Source of the DNA: Christiangramia sp. OXR-203
Lineage (GTDB): Bacteria > Bacteroidota > Bacteroidia > Flavobacteriales > Flavobacteriaceae
DNA: 64,000 bases
Assembly (NCBI RefSeq): GCF_034372165.1
Contig: NZ_CP139698.1
Span: forward strand, 186,001 to 250,000
Direction of reading: 5' to 3'
The notes beneath the pieces were generated by a model. It did no database searches. It was not told the origin of the DNA and saw nothing but the letters and a program-made list of their open reading frames with translations. Position 1 is the first letter of the stretch; the number at the start of each line of letters is the position of its first letter. Shown here one piece after another: positions 9,166 to 18,266 of the stretch. The position numbers and the translations under genes were made by a program.

Positions 9166-9822
9166 ATGGCACTAGATAAAAACGGAATAGCACAACGAAT
9201 TGCTAAAGAAGTAAAGGATGGGTATTATGTAAACCTTGGAATAGGAATTCCAACATTAGTGGCAAATTTTGTTCGCGATGATATTCAGGTAGAGTTCCAG
9301 AGTGAAAATGGAATACTTGGAATGGGTCGTTTTCCCCTGGATGGAGAAGAGGATGCTGATCTTATAAATGCCGGGAAACAGACGATCACTGCCAGACCCG
9401 GAGCAAGTTTCTTCGATTCTGCCACGAGTTTTGGTATGATTCGAGGGAAGCATGTAGATCTTACGATCCTTGGAGCTATGGAAGTAGCTGAGAACGGAGA
9501 TATCGCCAACTGGAAAATTCCGGGGAAAATGGTCAAAGGAATGGGAGGAGCGATGGATCTGGTCGCTTCAGCAGAAAATATTATTGTGGCAATGATGCAT
9601 ACTAATAAGGCTGGAGAGTCTAAGTTGTTGAAGAGATGTTCTCTGCCGCTTACAGGCGTTGGTTGCGTTACTAAGATCGTAACTAACCTTGCGGTGATAG
9701 AAGTAACCGATAATGGCTTTAAATTGCTTGAAACGGCACCGGGTGTAAGTGTGGAAGACGTTCAAAATGCTACGGAAGGAAAACTCATCGTCGAAGGCGA
9801 TATTCCTGAAATGCAGTTATAA
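9166..9822 (+). CDS. scoB: 3-oxoacid CoA-transferase subunit B
   Basis: Subunit B carries the catalytic glutamate, visible in the SENGILGMG motif at about residues 45-53. YVNLGIGIPTLVAN near residue 20 is another family signature. The 218-residue length is normal. It starts 3 bp after scoA and is followed at once by a strong terminator, so the pair forms a two-gene operon. Confidence 0.95.
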   Translation: MALDKNGIAQRIAKEVKDGYYVNLGIGIPTLVANFVRDDIQVEFQSENGILGMGRFPLDGEEDADLINAGKQTITARPGASFFDSATSFGMIRGKHVDLTILGAMEVAENGDIANWKIPGKMVKGMGGAMDLVASAENIIVAMMHTNKAGESKLLKRCSLPLTGVGCVTKIVTNLAVIEVTDNGFKLLETAPGVSVEDVQNATEGKLIVEGDIPEMQL

Positions 9823-9851
9823 AAAAAGCCGGATTTATTCCGGCTTTTTTT
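9822..9851. terminator. bidirectional terminator between scoB and the beta-lactamase-like gene
   Basis: A perfect stem, AAAAAAGCCGGA paired with TCCGGCTTTTTT, has U-runs on both strands. It lies between two convergent genes and can serve both. Confidence 0.85.
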
Positions 9852-9869
9852 ATGTTCTAATCGTGAATA

Positions 9870-11018
9870 TCACTGTTTACGATTCCCGATCATCTTGTAG
9901 GTCTCGTCTATATAGCGATAGAAATCTTCATAATGTTTATCATCATCTTTGCGAATGAGCTTTTCACCCAGCCTCACGATTACTAGCCTATCTTCAGGAA
10001 TTATGATCACATACTGTCCTAAAATACCCCGCATATAATAGATATCTTTTCCATTATAATCGCTTAGCCAGAAGCCGTAGCCGTAGTATGGTGAATCTTC
10101 GAACCTGGGTTTAGAAAGCTGTTCGATATAGGCAGAATCCAATAGTTGCTCGCCATTCCAGTGGCCGTTATTTAGTAATAATTTTCCAAATTTCCCAAAG
10201 TTTCTCGCATTGGTAGCGATACAGCAATATGCTTTCTCCATGGCAGATTCTTTACTGTCCAGTTGCCAGAGCGCATTATCCTTCATTCCCATTGGTTTCC
10301 AGAAACTTTCACTCAGGTAATTACTTAGTGTTTTGCCGGTAGCTTTTTCAATGACCATAGCGAGCAATTGTGTATTCCCGCTTAGATATTCAAATTTCTC
10401 TCCTGGATTTTTGACTACTTTCAAATCCAAAACCTGCTCCCGAATATCTTTCCCAAAGTAGGCACGGGCAGTTGATGCAAATGGATTGTAATAATTTTCA
10501 TCCCAGTTTAGCCCGGAAGCCATTGAGGAAAGATCTCCAATTTTAAGTTTCTTGTCAAATTGAGGAAAAAAGTTTTCTACAGGCTGCTCAATATTTTCAA
10601 GGTATCCATCCTGAATTGCCTTGTACATAAGTAAGGTAACCACACTTTTAGCCATGGAAAAAGAATTCGTCTGGCTCGCAGCACCATATGCCTGATAATA
10701 ATTTTCATAGACCAGGCTATCATTTTGAATGATCAAAAATGCCGCGGTCTCCAGTTCTTTGTGCAGACTATCCAGACTTCTGGTTGCTTTGATACTATTA
10801 TAATCTTTTGCCAGCGGCCATTCCTGAATGTCTTCACCATTTTCTATAATGGCGTTTTCAAAGTAGGGATGATCATCGATAAAAGCAGTTTTGTGTCCGT
10901 TCAAATAAGTGGTTTGTACTGCACGCAAAATATATCCATAACCTGTCAAATAGAGGCCTATGGATAGAACAACGATAAATAATGCGATATAAAGGAGGAG
11001 CTTGAAAATCTTTTTCAT
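9870..11018 (-). CDS. serine hydrolase, class C beta-lactamase family
   Basis: An N-terminal membrane segment (about residues 7-27) is followed by a class C beta-lactamase/DD-peptidase fold. The SxxK motif is SMAK (about 129-132, in TNSFSMAKSVVTLL). The YxN motif is probably in YLSGNTQ. A late conserved segment is YYGYGFWLSDYNGKDIYYMRGILGQYV. The 382-residue length fits. The true substrate is not known; such proteins range from esterases to peptidases. It is most likely periplasmic and membrane-anchored. Confidence 0.85.
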   Translation of the reverse strand: MKKIFKLLLYIALFIVVLSIGLYLTGYGYILRAVQTTYLNGHKTAFIDDHPYFENAIIENGEDIQEWPLAKDYNSIKATRSLDSLHKELETAAFLIIQNDSLVYENYYQAYGAASQTNSFSMAKSVVTLLMYKAIQDGYLENIEQPVENFFPQFDKKLKIGDLSSMASGLNWDENYYNPFASTARAYFGKDIREQVLDLKVVKNPGEKFEYLSGNTQLLAMVIEKATGKTLSNYLSESFWKPMGMKDNALWQLDSKESAMEKAYCCIATNARNFGKFGKLLLNNGHWNGEQLLDSAYIEQLSKPRFEDSPYYGYGFWLSDYNGKDIYYMRGILGQYVIIIPEDRLVIVRLGEKLIRKDDDKHYEDFYRYIDETYKMIGNRKQ

Positions 11019-11036
11019 GCTCTGAAAATAGCAAAT

Positions 11037-11507
11037 TTAGAACAGACTTTGCTGTAAAGGTGGGTTTTCCAGATCCAGCAACCATTTCTTACGATGCAAA
11101 CCGCCAGCGTAACCAGTGAGAGAACCATCACTTCCAATTACGCGATGACAGGGAACAACGATCCAGAGCGGATTCTTTCCATTTGCAGAGGCCACGGCTC
11201 TAATTGCTTTCTCATCGCCTAGTTTACGGGATAGTTCAAGATATGATATTGTAGTTCCATAGGGTATATTTCTGAGTTCTTCCCAAACTTTCTTCTGAAA
11301 GTCGGTTCCCTTCGGATTCAGTTTTAGATCAAATTGCTGTCTTCGTCCTGAAAAATACTCCTGAAGTTGTAAAATTGCTGTCTGAAGGATTTCAGGTGTT
11401 TCGGAAGATTCATCGGTAGAATCATCAACTTTTATTTCCTGAACTCCATTTTCATCTCCTGTGATCGTTGCGATACCAAGTGGTGTTCTAATGCTTACCT
11501 GTTTCAT
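11037..11507 (-). CDS. ogt: methylated-DNA--[protein]-cysteine S-methyltransferase
   Basis: This repair protein removes alkyl groups from O6-guanine by transfer to its own cysteine. The active-site motif PCHRVIG is visible near residue 125, and the helix-turn-helix segment FQKKVWEELRNIPYGTT precedes it. I chose the start at 11507 (MKQVSIRTPLG). The longer frame to 11636 reads antisense-like residues inside the upstream gene. The gene overlaps the end of the CNNM/CBS gene by about 20 bp. Confidence 0.92.
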   Translation of the reverse strand: MKQVSIRTPLGIATITGDENGVQEIKVDDSTDESSETPEILQTAILQLQEYFSGRRQQFDLKLNPKGTDFQKKVWEELRNIPYGTTISYLELSRKLGDEKAIRAVASANGKNPLWIVVPCHRVIGSDGSLTGYAGGLHRKKWLLDLENPPLQQSLF

Positions 11508-12618
11508 CCACATCAGGTTCATCACTATTATCTGAAGTAGAAGAGGTCTCCTGGTCCTGTTTTCTCTGGATGAGTCCGAGGCGTTTTGCGCGTCTTTCCC
11601 AGTTCTTTCTGGCAAGTACCTGCATGTCTTCCACACTATCGCTTTCGTCCATGATCTCCAGCCCTAAGAGTGTTTCGATAATATCTTCCATGGTTACAAT
11701 TCCGGTGGTATTACCAAATTGATCTACGATCATGGAAATATGAGCGCGTTTTTCAACGAAGATCTCAAACAATTCAGGAATAGGCGTATTGTCATTCGTA
11801 ACCAGAATATCCCTTTTTATGTTACTTAAGGGTTGCTCACCATGTTCATCGATCATCGCTTCAAGAACATCATCTTTCAGAATAAATCCAGAAACGTTAT
11901 TTGATTTCTCCTTATAGACAGGGATTCTTGAGAATTTCAGGTTCTTATGGTTAGAATAGAAATCGCTTAGACTCATACTTTCGTCCTCTACGATCGCTAC
12001 TGAAAATGGGGTCATCACATCTTTAGCTTCAATAGATTTAAATACGAGTAAGTTCTTGATAACTGTCGTTTCGCTTTCCTCAAAAACACCTTCTTCTTCT
12101 GCAGCATCGGTGATTGCAGCGAATTCTTCACGGCTCATCGTACTTACATGCGCAGATTTTCCGATCAATTTTGTAGTAAGCATCATTAGCCACAAAATTC
12201 CCGTGTACTTAAGTGGGAAGATCATGATATTAAGTGCTTTGGCGGTGAAATTACCTAATGATTGCCAGTAGGTAGCTCCAATGGTCTTCGGAATAATTTC
12301 AGAAAGTACAAGAATGGCCAGGGTCATGAGCGCTGAAACGATCATCACAGAATTTCCGCCATCACCAAAAGTCTTTTCAGCCTGAACACCCACAAGAATA
12401 GCTCCCACGGTATGTGCAATGGTATTTATGGTAAGAATTGCGATAAGCGGCTTATCTATATCCTTCTTTAGATTTGCCAGATCTTTAGCGTAACTCTTTC
12501 CTTCCTTTTTCCTAATTTTTATATATGATGGTGTAATACTTAGTAATGTGGCTTCCAGAATGGAGCACATAAAGGAGAAAAATATTGATAATACGGCAAA
12601 AATGATCAGTAATCCCAT
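11488..12618 (-). CDS. CNNM/CBS-domain membrane protein (HlyC/CorC family)
   Basis: An N-terminal CNNM transmembrane domain (about residues 1-175, four hydrophobic segments) starts MGLLIIFAVLSIFFSFMCSILEA. A pair of CBS domains follows (about 195-320, with KDVMTPFSVAIV and HISMIVDQFGNTTGIVTMEDIIETLLG). The usual C-terminal CorC/HlyC domain is absent, and the protein ends in an acidic/Ser-rich tail. Family members are linked to magnesium or other cation efflux, but the substrate here is unknown. The ogt gene is coupled to its 3' end. Confidence 0.88.
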   Translation of the reverse strand: MGLLIIFAVLSIFFSFMCSILEATLLSITPSYIKIRKKEGKSYAKDLANLKKDIDKPLIAILTINTIAHTVGAILVGVQAEKTFGDGGNSVMIVSALMTLAILVLSEIIPKTIGATYWQSLGNFTAKALNIMIFPLKYTGILWLMMLTTKLIGKSAHVSTMSREEFAAITDAAEEEGVFEESETTVIKNLLVFKSIEAKDVMTPFSVAIVEDESMSLSDFYSNHKNLKFSRIPVYKEKSNNVSGFILKDDVLEAMIDEHGEQPLSNIKRDILVTNDNTPIPELFEIFVEKRAHISMIVDQFGNTTGIVTMEDIIETLLGLEIMDESDSVEDMQVLARKNWERRAKRLGLIQRKQDQETSSTSDNSDEPDVDETGKH

Positions 12619-12690
12619 GCACTTTAATAAGTTAGAATGGCTAATTTATGTATTCTCAATTCAAATATTTAAAAAGAAATTATAAAACAA

Positions 12691-12718
12691 AAAGGTCTTT
12701 CGTACTGGAAAGACCTTT
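12691..12718 (-). terminator. hairpin terminator downstream of the 12738-13208 gene
   Basis: The arms AAAGGTCTTTC and GAAAGACCTTT form a perfect 11-bp stem with a 6-nt loop. On the minus strand it lies 20 bp after the stop codon, with an A/T-rich tail. Confidence 0.65.
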
Positions 12719-12737
12719 CTGGATTTTTGCTGATGGT

Positions 12738-13208
12738 TTAAGCAGCGATCAAAGGAGTTATTTTCGTTTCCCATTTTCGTGCCTGCTGTAATCGTATTTC
12801 AGGAGCAATAATGTCACTACCGGCTTCATCGTAGAAGCATATAGACTTTGTACTTTGCTTTTGCCTGGCAGCGAAATTTAAAGCCAGAAACTGAATTTTC
12901 TCTGAATTCCCTGCCTGTAGATCCTGATGCAACTGTATTGTAGCATATTGATTAAGATCAATGATCTCAAAATGATTCTCACTTCCAGCTTTGCCGAAAA
13001 TTATTTTTTTATTGCTCACGTCCAGTGCTATAATCGTGTTGCCAATCTGTTCAAACTCGTCAATTTTCAGTTTATTTTGAGTAGCAAAATCATAAGCTCG
13101 TTGCTTCACTTTTGAGGTTTGAGCGTTACTTTTTAAAATAAGGTATATAATAGGTATTGCGAAAAGAGCCAGAAGTCCCAGCCCTAATATTAGAGATATA
13201 GTATCCAT
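12738..13208 (-). CDS. hypothetical protein with one N-terminal membrane helix
   Basis: Residues 4-25 are a single hydrophobic helix (SLILGLGLLALFAIPIIYLI). The remaining 130 residues look like a soluble beta-rich domain with phrases such as ALDVSNKKIIFGK and SKSICFYDE-like strands. No family is recognised. It stands alone between a terminator and a small secreted-protein gene. Confidence 0.7.
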   Translation of the reverse strand: MDTISLILGLGLLALFAIPIIYLILKSNAQTSKVKQRAYDFATQNKLKIDEFEQIGNTIIALDVSNKKIIFGKAGSENHFEIIDLNQYATIQLHQDLQAGNSEKIQFLALNFAARQKQSTKSICFYDEAGSDIIAPEIRLQQARKWETKITPLIAA

Positions 13209-13288
13209 ATTGATTTAGTATTTAAAATGAAATAAATGGTGCTTTTCAGGTATACAAACCTGAATTAGCGTGATGTAATTCATTCTAT

Positions 13289-13633
13289 TTACCAGAAACT
13301 ATGGAATGGATAGAGAATTTTCTTCAGGTGAAACTGAAACCTGAAATTTGTGAAAATCTGTAGACCTTCTTTTGCTTCTGAAGGTACCTCATCAAAACTA
13401 TCATGGCTTCCGAAGAATTTTGAAAAATCGGACTCTTCAGCATTTACTTTTTCAGAGTAAGAAAAAGCTTCATCCGGCAGATATGCATTCTTGTTACTAT
13501 GCGCCTGATTAAACTGAAATTCATCAGTAGGCTTTATTTCCGAAGAAACTCCGGTAGCATAAACATTCGTACCGCCTAGCAGGAATACCTGAAGCAGTAG
13601 TAAGCTTATCCATAAAAATTTACTGGATTTCAT
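13289..13633 (-). CDS. hypothetical small secreted protein
   Basis: The 114-residue protein begins with a clear Sec signal peptide (MKSSKFLWISLLLLQVFLLGG, probable cleavage after VYA at about residue 26). The mature part is short, acidic and Phe/Ser-rich, ending in FQFHLKKILYPFHSFW. No family is recognised. It lies 60 bp downstream of hemB on the same strand but separated by a gap, so co-transcription is uncertain. Confidence 0.55.
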   Translation of the reverse strand: MKSSKFLWISLLLLQVFLLGGTNVYATGVSSEIKPTDEFQFNQAHSNKNAYLPDEAFSYSEKVNAEESDFSKFFGSHDSFDEVPSEAKEGLQIFTNFRFQFHLKKILYPFHSFW

Positions 13634-13695
13634 ATAACAATGTTAAGCCAAAAACTGATTGCAGAAACAGAAGCAGTCTCATATTTTTCTAAAAA

Positions 13696-14664
13696 TCAGG
13701 AAATTAATTTCACGGCATCTTTTGCGAAATATGAGGCGATCATATTCGCTCCGGCACGCTTAATAGCAGTTAACTGTTCCAGGATCACAGCGTCGTGGTC
13801 CAGCCATCCTTTCTCTGCCGCAGCTTTGATCATGGCATATTCACCACTTACCTGGTAGACGGCAACAGGTACATTTACAGCATTCTTAATGTCACGAACA
13901 ATGTCCAGATAACACAGACCCGGCTTCACCATCACGATATCTGCACCCTCCTCGATATCCATCAAAGTTTCCTTGATAGCTTCATCCCGATTGGCAGGAT
14001 CCATCTGGTAGGTTTTCTTATCACCAAAACCTGGAGCAGAATCCAGAGCATCCCTAAACGGGCCATAAAACGCGGAAGCGTATTTCGCAGAATAGCTCAT
14101 AATGCCTGTGTCATGAAAACCTTCATCCTCGAGTAAAGTTCTCATCTCAAAGATTCTGCCATCCATCATATCACTGGGCGCTACAAAATCTGCACCTGCC
14201 TTAGCGTGAGATAAAGCCATCTCTGCCAGGATCGCGGTAGTATCATCGTTCAGGATCTTCCCATCATTTACAATCCCATCGTGGCCATAAGAGGAATATG
14301 GATCCAGGGCAACATCTGTCATGATAACCATCTCTGGCGCTACATCTTTCACGGTTTTCACGGCTCTTTGCATCAATCCATCTGGATTTATAGCTTCAGT
14401 ACCCGCATTGTCTTTTAATTCATCCGGAACCTTTACAAATAGCAAAACCGACTTTAAACCAAGGCTCCATAGTTCTTTTATTTCCTGCTTTAAAAGATCA
14501 AGACTATATCTATAATATCCTGGCATCGAAGCGATCTCTTCCTTAACCTGTTTTCCTTCTACCACGAAAATTGGCACCAGGAAATCGTTTGGAGAAATAA
14601 AAGTTTCTCTAACCAGTGATCTTACAGATTCGTTCGTACGTAGTCTTCGGTTTCTTCTAAGCAT
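13696..14664 (-). CDS. hemB: porphobilinogen synthase (delta-aminolevulinate dehydratase)
   Basis: HemB condenses two 5-aminolevulinate molecules to porphobilinogen. Visible family motifs are the lysine pair in SYSAKYASAFYGPFRDA (about 195) and MVKPGLCYLDIVRD (about 247, Schiff-base lysine). The metal-site segment is DVALDPYSSYGHDGI, a cysteine-poor version typical of Mg-type enzymes. The 322-residue length is normal. It is the last gene of the minus-strand heme cluster. Confidence 0.97.
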   Translation of the reverse strand: MLRRNRRLRTNESVRSLVRETFISPNDFLVPIFVVEGKQVKEEIASMPGYYRYSLDLLKQEIKELWSLGLKSVLLFVKVPDELKDNAGTEAINPDGLMQRAVKTVKDVAPEMVIMTDVALDPYSSYGHDGIVNDGKILNDDTTAILAEMALSHAKAGADFVAPSDMMDGRIFEMRTLLEDEGFHDTGIMSYSAKYASAFYGPFRDALDSAPGFGDKKTYQMDPANRDEAIKETLMDIEEGADIVMVKPGLCYLDIVRDIKNAVNVPVAVYQVSGEYAMIKAAAEKGWLDHDAVILEQLTAIKRAGANMIASYFAKDAVKLIS

Positions 14665-14702
14665 TGTTTCAATTTTTAGTGTTGCTGCAGGCGCAGTATA
14701 TT

Positions 14703-15611
14703 TTAAACCCAGTCCACAGGTCTTTCAAGCACCTGAATGAGTTTCTCTTCTTCACTTCCAGGTTCAGGATGATGATCATAAACCCATTGCACGTGCGGTG
14801 GAAGACTCATCAGGATACTTTCTATTCTTCCGTTGGTCTTTAGTCCAAATAAAGTTCCTTTATCATGTACAAGATTGAACTCTACGTAGCGTCCACGTCG
14901 AATTTCCTGCCATTTTCTATTCTCTTCAGAATAAGGCAAATTCTTACGTTTCTCCACGATCGGGACATAAGCCTGCAAAAATGAATCACCTACATCGGTC
15001 ACAAAATCATACCAGTCGGCTATTTTCATACGATCATTTTCTTTCAAATAATCGAAGAAAAGTCCGCCTATTCCCCTGGCTTCATTTCTATGTCCATTCC
15101 AGAAATATTCATCGCACTTCTTCTTAAAATCGGAATAGAAAGAAAACCCATGAGGATTGCAAGCTTTCTTACAGGTATAGTGAAAGTGTTTAGCATCTTC
15201 TTCAAATAGATAATAAGGAGTGAGATCCTGTCCACCACCAAACCACTGGTCGATCACAGTACCGTCTTTCTCATACATTTCAAAATAGCGCCAATTGGCA
15301 TGAACCGTTGGAACCATTGGATTTTTAGGATGAAGTACAAGGCTGAGTCCGCAGGCAAAAAAGTCAACATCCCCAACTTTGAAATAACTTTGCATGGCCG
15401 GAGCCAGTGGACCGTGAACAGCAGAAATGTTCACACCTCCCTTTTCGAATACATTTCCATTTTCGATCACACGGGTTCTACCGCCCCCGCCTTCATTTCT
15501 TTTCCAGATATCTTCTTTGAATTTGGCGCCGCCATCGATCTCCTCCAGTTTTGAAGTGATCGAATCCTGCAATTGTTCAATATATCTGTAAAATTGCTCT
15601 TTCATGCTCAT
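14703..15611 (-). CDS. hemF: oxygen-dependent coproporphyrinogen-III oxidase
   Basis: HemF converts coproporphyrinogen III to protoporphyrinogen IX using oxygen. Motifs include EGGGGRTRVIENG, FEKGGVNISAVHG, WFGGGQDLTPYYL and the late RRGRYVEFNLVHDKGT. I chose the start MSMKEQFYRYIEQLQ at 15611; 15605 is equally possible. The longer frame to 15665 overlaps the hemE end and lacks family similarity. It lies 46 bp after hemE in the cluster. Confidence 0.96.
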   Translation of the reverse strand: MSMKEQFYRYIEQLQDSITSKLEEIDGGAKFKEDIWKRNEGGGGRTRVIENGNVFEKGGVNISAVHGPLAPAMQSYFKVGDVDFFACGLSLVLHPKNPMVPTVHANWRYFEMYEKDGTVIDQWFGGGQDLTPYYLFEEDAKHFHYTCKKACNPHGFSFYSDFKKKCDEYFWNGHRNEARGIGGLFFDYLKENDRMKIADWYDFVTDVGDSFLQAYVPIVEKRKNLPYSEENRKWQEIRRGRYVEFNLVHDKGTLFGLKTNGRIESILMSLPPHVQWVYDHHPEPGSEEEKLIQVLERPVDWV

Positions 15612-15657
15612 GAAGACTTTTCTGCTTGGGTTAGATTCTTGTAATTTTTGTATTGGC

Positions 15658-16683
15658 TTATACACTATATTCCTTAACAGCGTCTACGAAAGCTTTCGCA
15701 TTATCCACGGGAATATTTGGTAAAATACCATGTCCAAGGTTAGCGATATAACGATCTTTTCCAAAGGCTTTGATCATATCGTTCACCATGTATTTAATTT
15801 CGATTGGTTTGGAATAAAGCCTGGCAGGATCAAAATTCCCTTGCAAAGTGATCTGTCCGCCACTTAAATAACGAGCATTTCGCGCATCACAGGTCCAGTC
15901 TACTCCAAGAGCAGCTGCTCCAGATTGTGACATATCTTTCAAGGCAAACCAACACCCTTTTCCGTAAGCAATTACAGGAACTTCATCTTTTAAAGCATCG
16001 ATGATCTGTTGCATATATTGCCATGAGAATTCTTTGTAATCATTAGGCTCCAGCAATCCTCCCCAGGAATCGAAAAGCTGCACGGCATCTACACCGGCTT
16101 TTACTTTTTCTTTCAGGTAAGCGATGGTAGTATCAGTAATTTTCTGAAGTAATTTATGCGCAGCGATAGGTTCCATGAAACAGAATCTTTTTGCCTTATC
16201 AAAGGTTTTAGATCCCTGTCCCTGTACACAGTAACATAGAATGGTCCATGGAGAACCGGCGAATCCTATAAGTGGTACCTCATCATTTAATTCCTGTTTT
16301 GTAAGCTTGATCGCGTCAAAAACATAGCCGAGAGTTTCTTGCACATCTGGTACGATTACCTGTTCCACTTTTGCGGGAGTATCTACTGGATTTGGCAACC
16401 ACGGGCCAACACCAGGCTTCATCTCCACCTCGATGCTCATTGCCTGTGGAACTACAAGAATATCACTAAAAAGTATTGCTGCATCCGGACCTACCTGGCG
16501 AATAGGCATTACCGTAATTTCAGTAGCAAGTTCAGGAGTACGGCAACGGGTGAAAAAGTCGTATTTCTCTTTAAGCTTCATGAAATCAGGAAGATATCTT
16601 CCTGCCTGTCTCATCATCCAAACTGGTGGACGTTCTACGCTTTCACCTCTAAGTGCTTTTAAAAAAAGGTCATTCTTGATCAT
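15658..16683 (-). CDS. hemE: uroporphyrinogen decarboxylase
   Basis: HemE removes four acetate carboxyl groups from uroporphyrinogen III to give coproporphyrinogen III. The N-terminal signature [17 protein letters not shown] (about 18-34) and the [16 protein letters not shown] segment are clear. [10 protein letters not shown] marks the C-terminal region. The 341-residue length is normal. The start overlaps the hemD stop by 4 bp. Confidence 0.98.
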   Translation of the reverse strand: MIKNDLFLKALRGESVERPPVWMMRQAGRYLPDFMKLKEKYDFFTRCRTPELATEITVMPIRQVGPDAAILFSDILVVPQAMSIEVEMKPGVGPWLPNPVDTPAKVEQVIVPDVQETLGYVFDAIKLTKQELNDEVPLIGFAGSPWTILCYCVQGQGSKTFDKAKRFCFMEPIAAHKLLQKITDTTIAYLKEKVKAGVDAVQLFDSWGGLLEPNDYKEFSWQYMQQIIDALKDEVPVIAYGKGCWFALKDMSQSGAAALGVDWTCDARNARYLSGGQITLQGNFDPARLYSKPIEIKYMVNDMIKAFGKDRYIANLGHGILPNIPVDNAKAFVDAVKEYSV

Positions 16684-17345
16684 TGCTGATGTTTTAAGTC
16701 TTTTCTAAATGTTTTTGCTACCACGGCGATCAGGTTTTCAATGCCGGGAGTTCCCGGAGTCACGATGCTGGTAGTATGTTTTTTAGCTTCGGAAGCTGTA
16801 GTATCTCCAATACAAAACGCAATGGAGTCAATCGTATTTTTGCTGGTATAGCTTTTCACACCACTTGGGCTGTAAAATAGAATTCCGTCGTAATCTGAAT
16901 GAAATTCCTGGATATTCAACGTAGTTTTATAAACCTTAATTTCCTGAAGAGCTATATTTTGCTGCTGAAGTATCTTCGGAAGTTCATCAAGTCTCGAGTG
17001 CCCACAGAAAAACTGAAATTCCCGATCAGGATAATTGTGGATGATGTTATTTGCCAGTTCATGAGCATAGGCTGTAGTTTCCAGAACATTATAACCCATC
17101 TGCTTCGCCAACATTGCAGTTTTCTTCCCCACACAAAAGCAATTGATGATATTCAAATTTTTTGATCTAATTGCTTTTAGTGAATTCTTGCTGGTAAAAA
17201 TGGCATTCTGGATAGTAAGTTCTGGTAGATCAAAATTCAGAAATTCTATTTCGATAGCATCATACTCCGCGAATCCAATCCCACTATTTAAAAGTAGTTC
17301 CTTCTGGTTGAGTGCTAGTTTTTTCGTGGAAAGTACGGTAGGCAT
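16680..17345 (-). CDS. hemD: uroporphyrinogen-III synthase
   Basis: HemD closes hydroxymethylbilane to uroporphyrinogen III. The family is poorly conserved, but the two-lobed pattern is visible, with [11 protein letters not shown] near residue 50, [17 protein letters not shown] near 90, and [12 protein letters not shown] and [14 protein letters not shown] later. The 221-residue length and its position between hemC and hemE support the call. It starts 3 bp after the hemC stop. Confidence 0.9.
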   Translation of the reverse strand: MPTVLSTKKLALNQKELLLNSGIGFAEYDAIEIEFLNFDLPELTIQNAIFTSKNSLKAIRSKNLNIINCFCVGKKTAMLAKQMGYNVLETTAYAHELANNIIHNYPDREFQFFCGHSRLDELPKILQQQNIALQEIKVYKTTLNIQEFHSDYDGILFYSPSGVKSYTSKNTIDSIAFCIGDTTASEAKKHTTSIVTPGTPGIENLIAVVAKTFRKDLKHQQ

Positions 17346-17348
17346 TCA

Positions 17349-18266
17349 TCAATTATTTAAAGCAGTTTTAATATGCTGCATCAATTCACGACCTCCATTA
17401 TTCAATACCTCCTGAGCGCAGATCGTTCCTAATCCATTTATTTTTGAAACCGGAACGCTTTTTTCGACTTCTATTTTCTTTGAACCATCAAGGCTGAAAA
17501 GTGCTCCATGAAAATGAATATGATCATCATGGATTCTGGCTAAGGCTCCAATAGGAGCGGTACAACCACCTTCAAGAACTTTGAGAAATTCACGTTCAAT
17601 GTGTACACAGATTTGAGATTCCTGGTGGTTTAAAAGAGCTAGTGCTTTACGACTTTCTTCGTCTTTCTCCATGGCCACAATAAGCATCGCACCCTGGGCC
17701 GGCGCAGGGATCATCCAGTTTAGGTCAATAAAGTTCTCTGGTTTAATCTCGATACGCTCCAGTCCGGCAGCTGCGAATATGGCACCATTCCAGTCATTAT
17801 CCTCCAGTTTTTGCATTCGGGTATTAACATTCCCCCGAAGATCCACGACCTCATGATCTGGATATTTGTGCAGCCATTGCGCTTTTCGGCGTAGGCTACC
17901 TGTAGCGATCTTTCCTTTCTTGCTTTCCAGAAATTCAGTTCCTTTATGAATTAGAATATCCTTATTGCTCGCTCGTTTCATCACTGCTGCTTCCACAATT
18001 CCCTTTGGCAGAGCTGTAGGAACATCTTTCATGGAGTGAACCGCAATATCTACTTCGCCTTTGATCATGGCAACATCCAGAGTTTTTGTAAAAATCCCGG
18101 TGATTCCCATTTCATATAAAGGTTGATCTAGATTAAGGTCGCCAGTAGATTTTACAGGAACTAACTCACTTTTATGGCCAGTTCGTTCCAGTGCATTCTG
18201 TACGGTGCGGGCTTGCCACATCGCTAATTCACTATCGCGAGTGCCAATTCGAATTACTTTGCTCAT
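17349..18266 (-). CDS. hemC: hydroxymethylbilane synthase (porphobilinogen deaminase)
   Basis: HemC polymerises four porphobilinogens on a dipyrromethane cofactor. Motifs are the N-terminal RIGTRDSELAMWQ, the VHSMKDVPTALP segment (about 77-88), TGSLRRKAQ, and the cofactor-binding cysteine in GGCTAPIGA (about 233-241). The 305-residue length is normal. It overlaps hemA by 4 bp. Confidence 0.98.
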   Translation of the reverse strand: MSKVIRIGTRDSELAMWQARTVQNALERTGHKSELVPVKSTGDLNLDQPLYEMGITGIFTKTLDVAMIKGEVDIAVHSMKDVPTALPKGIVEAAVMKRASNKDILIHKGTEFLESKKGKIATGSLRRKAQWLHKYPDHEVVDLRGNVNTRMQKLEDNDWNGAIFAAAGLERIEIKPENFIDLNWMIPAPAQGAMLIVAMEKDEESRKALALLNHQESQICVHIEREFLKVLEGGCTAPIGALARIHDDHIHFHGALFSLDGSKKIEVEKSVPVSKINGLGTICAQEVLNNGGRELMQHIKTALNN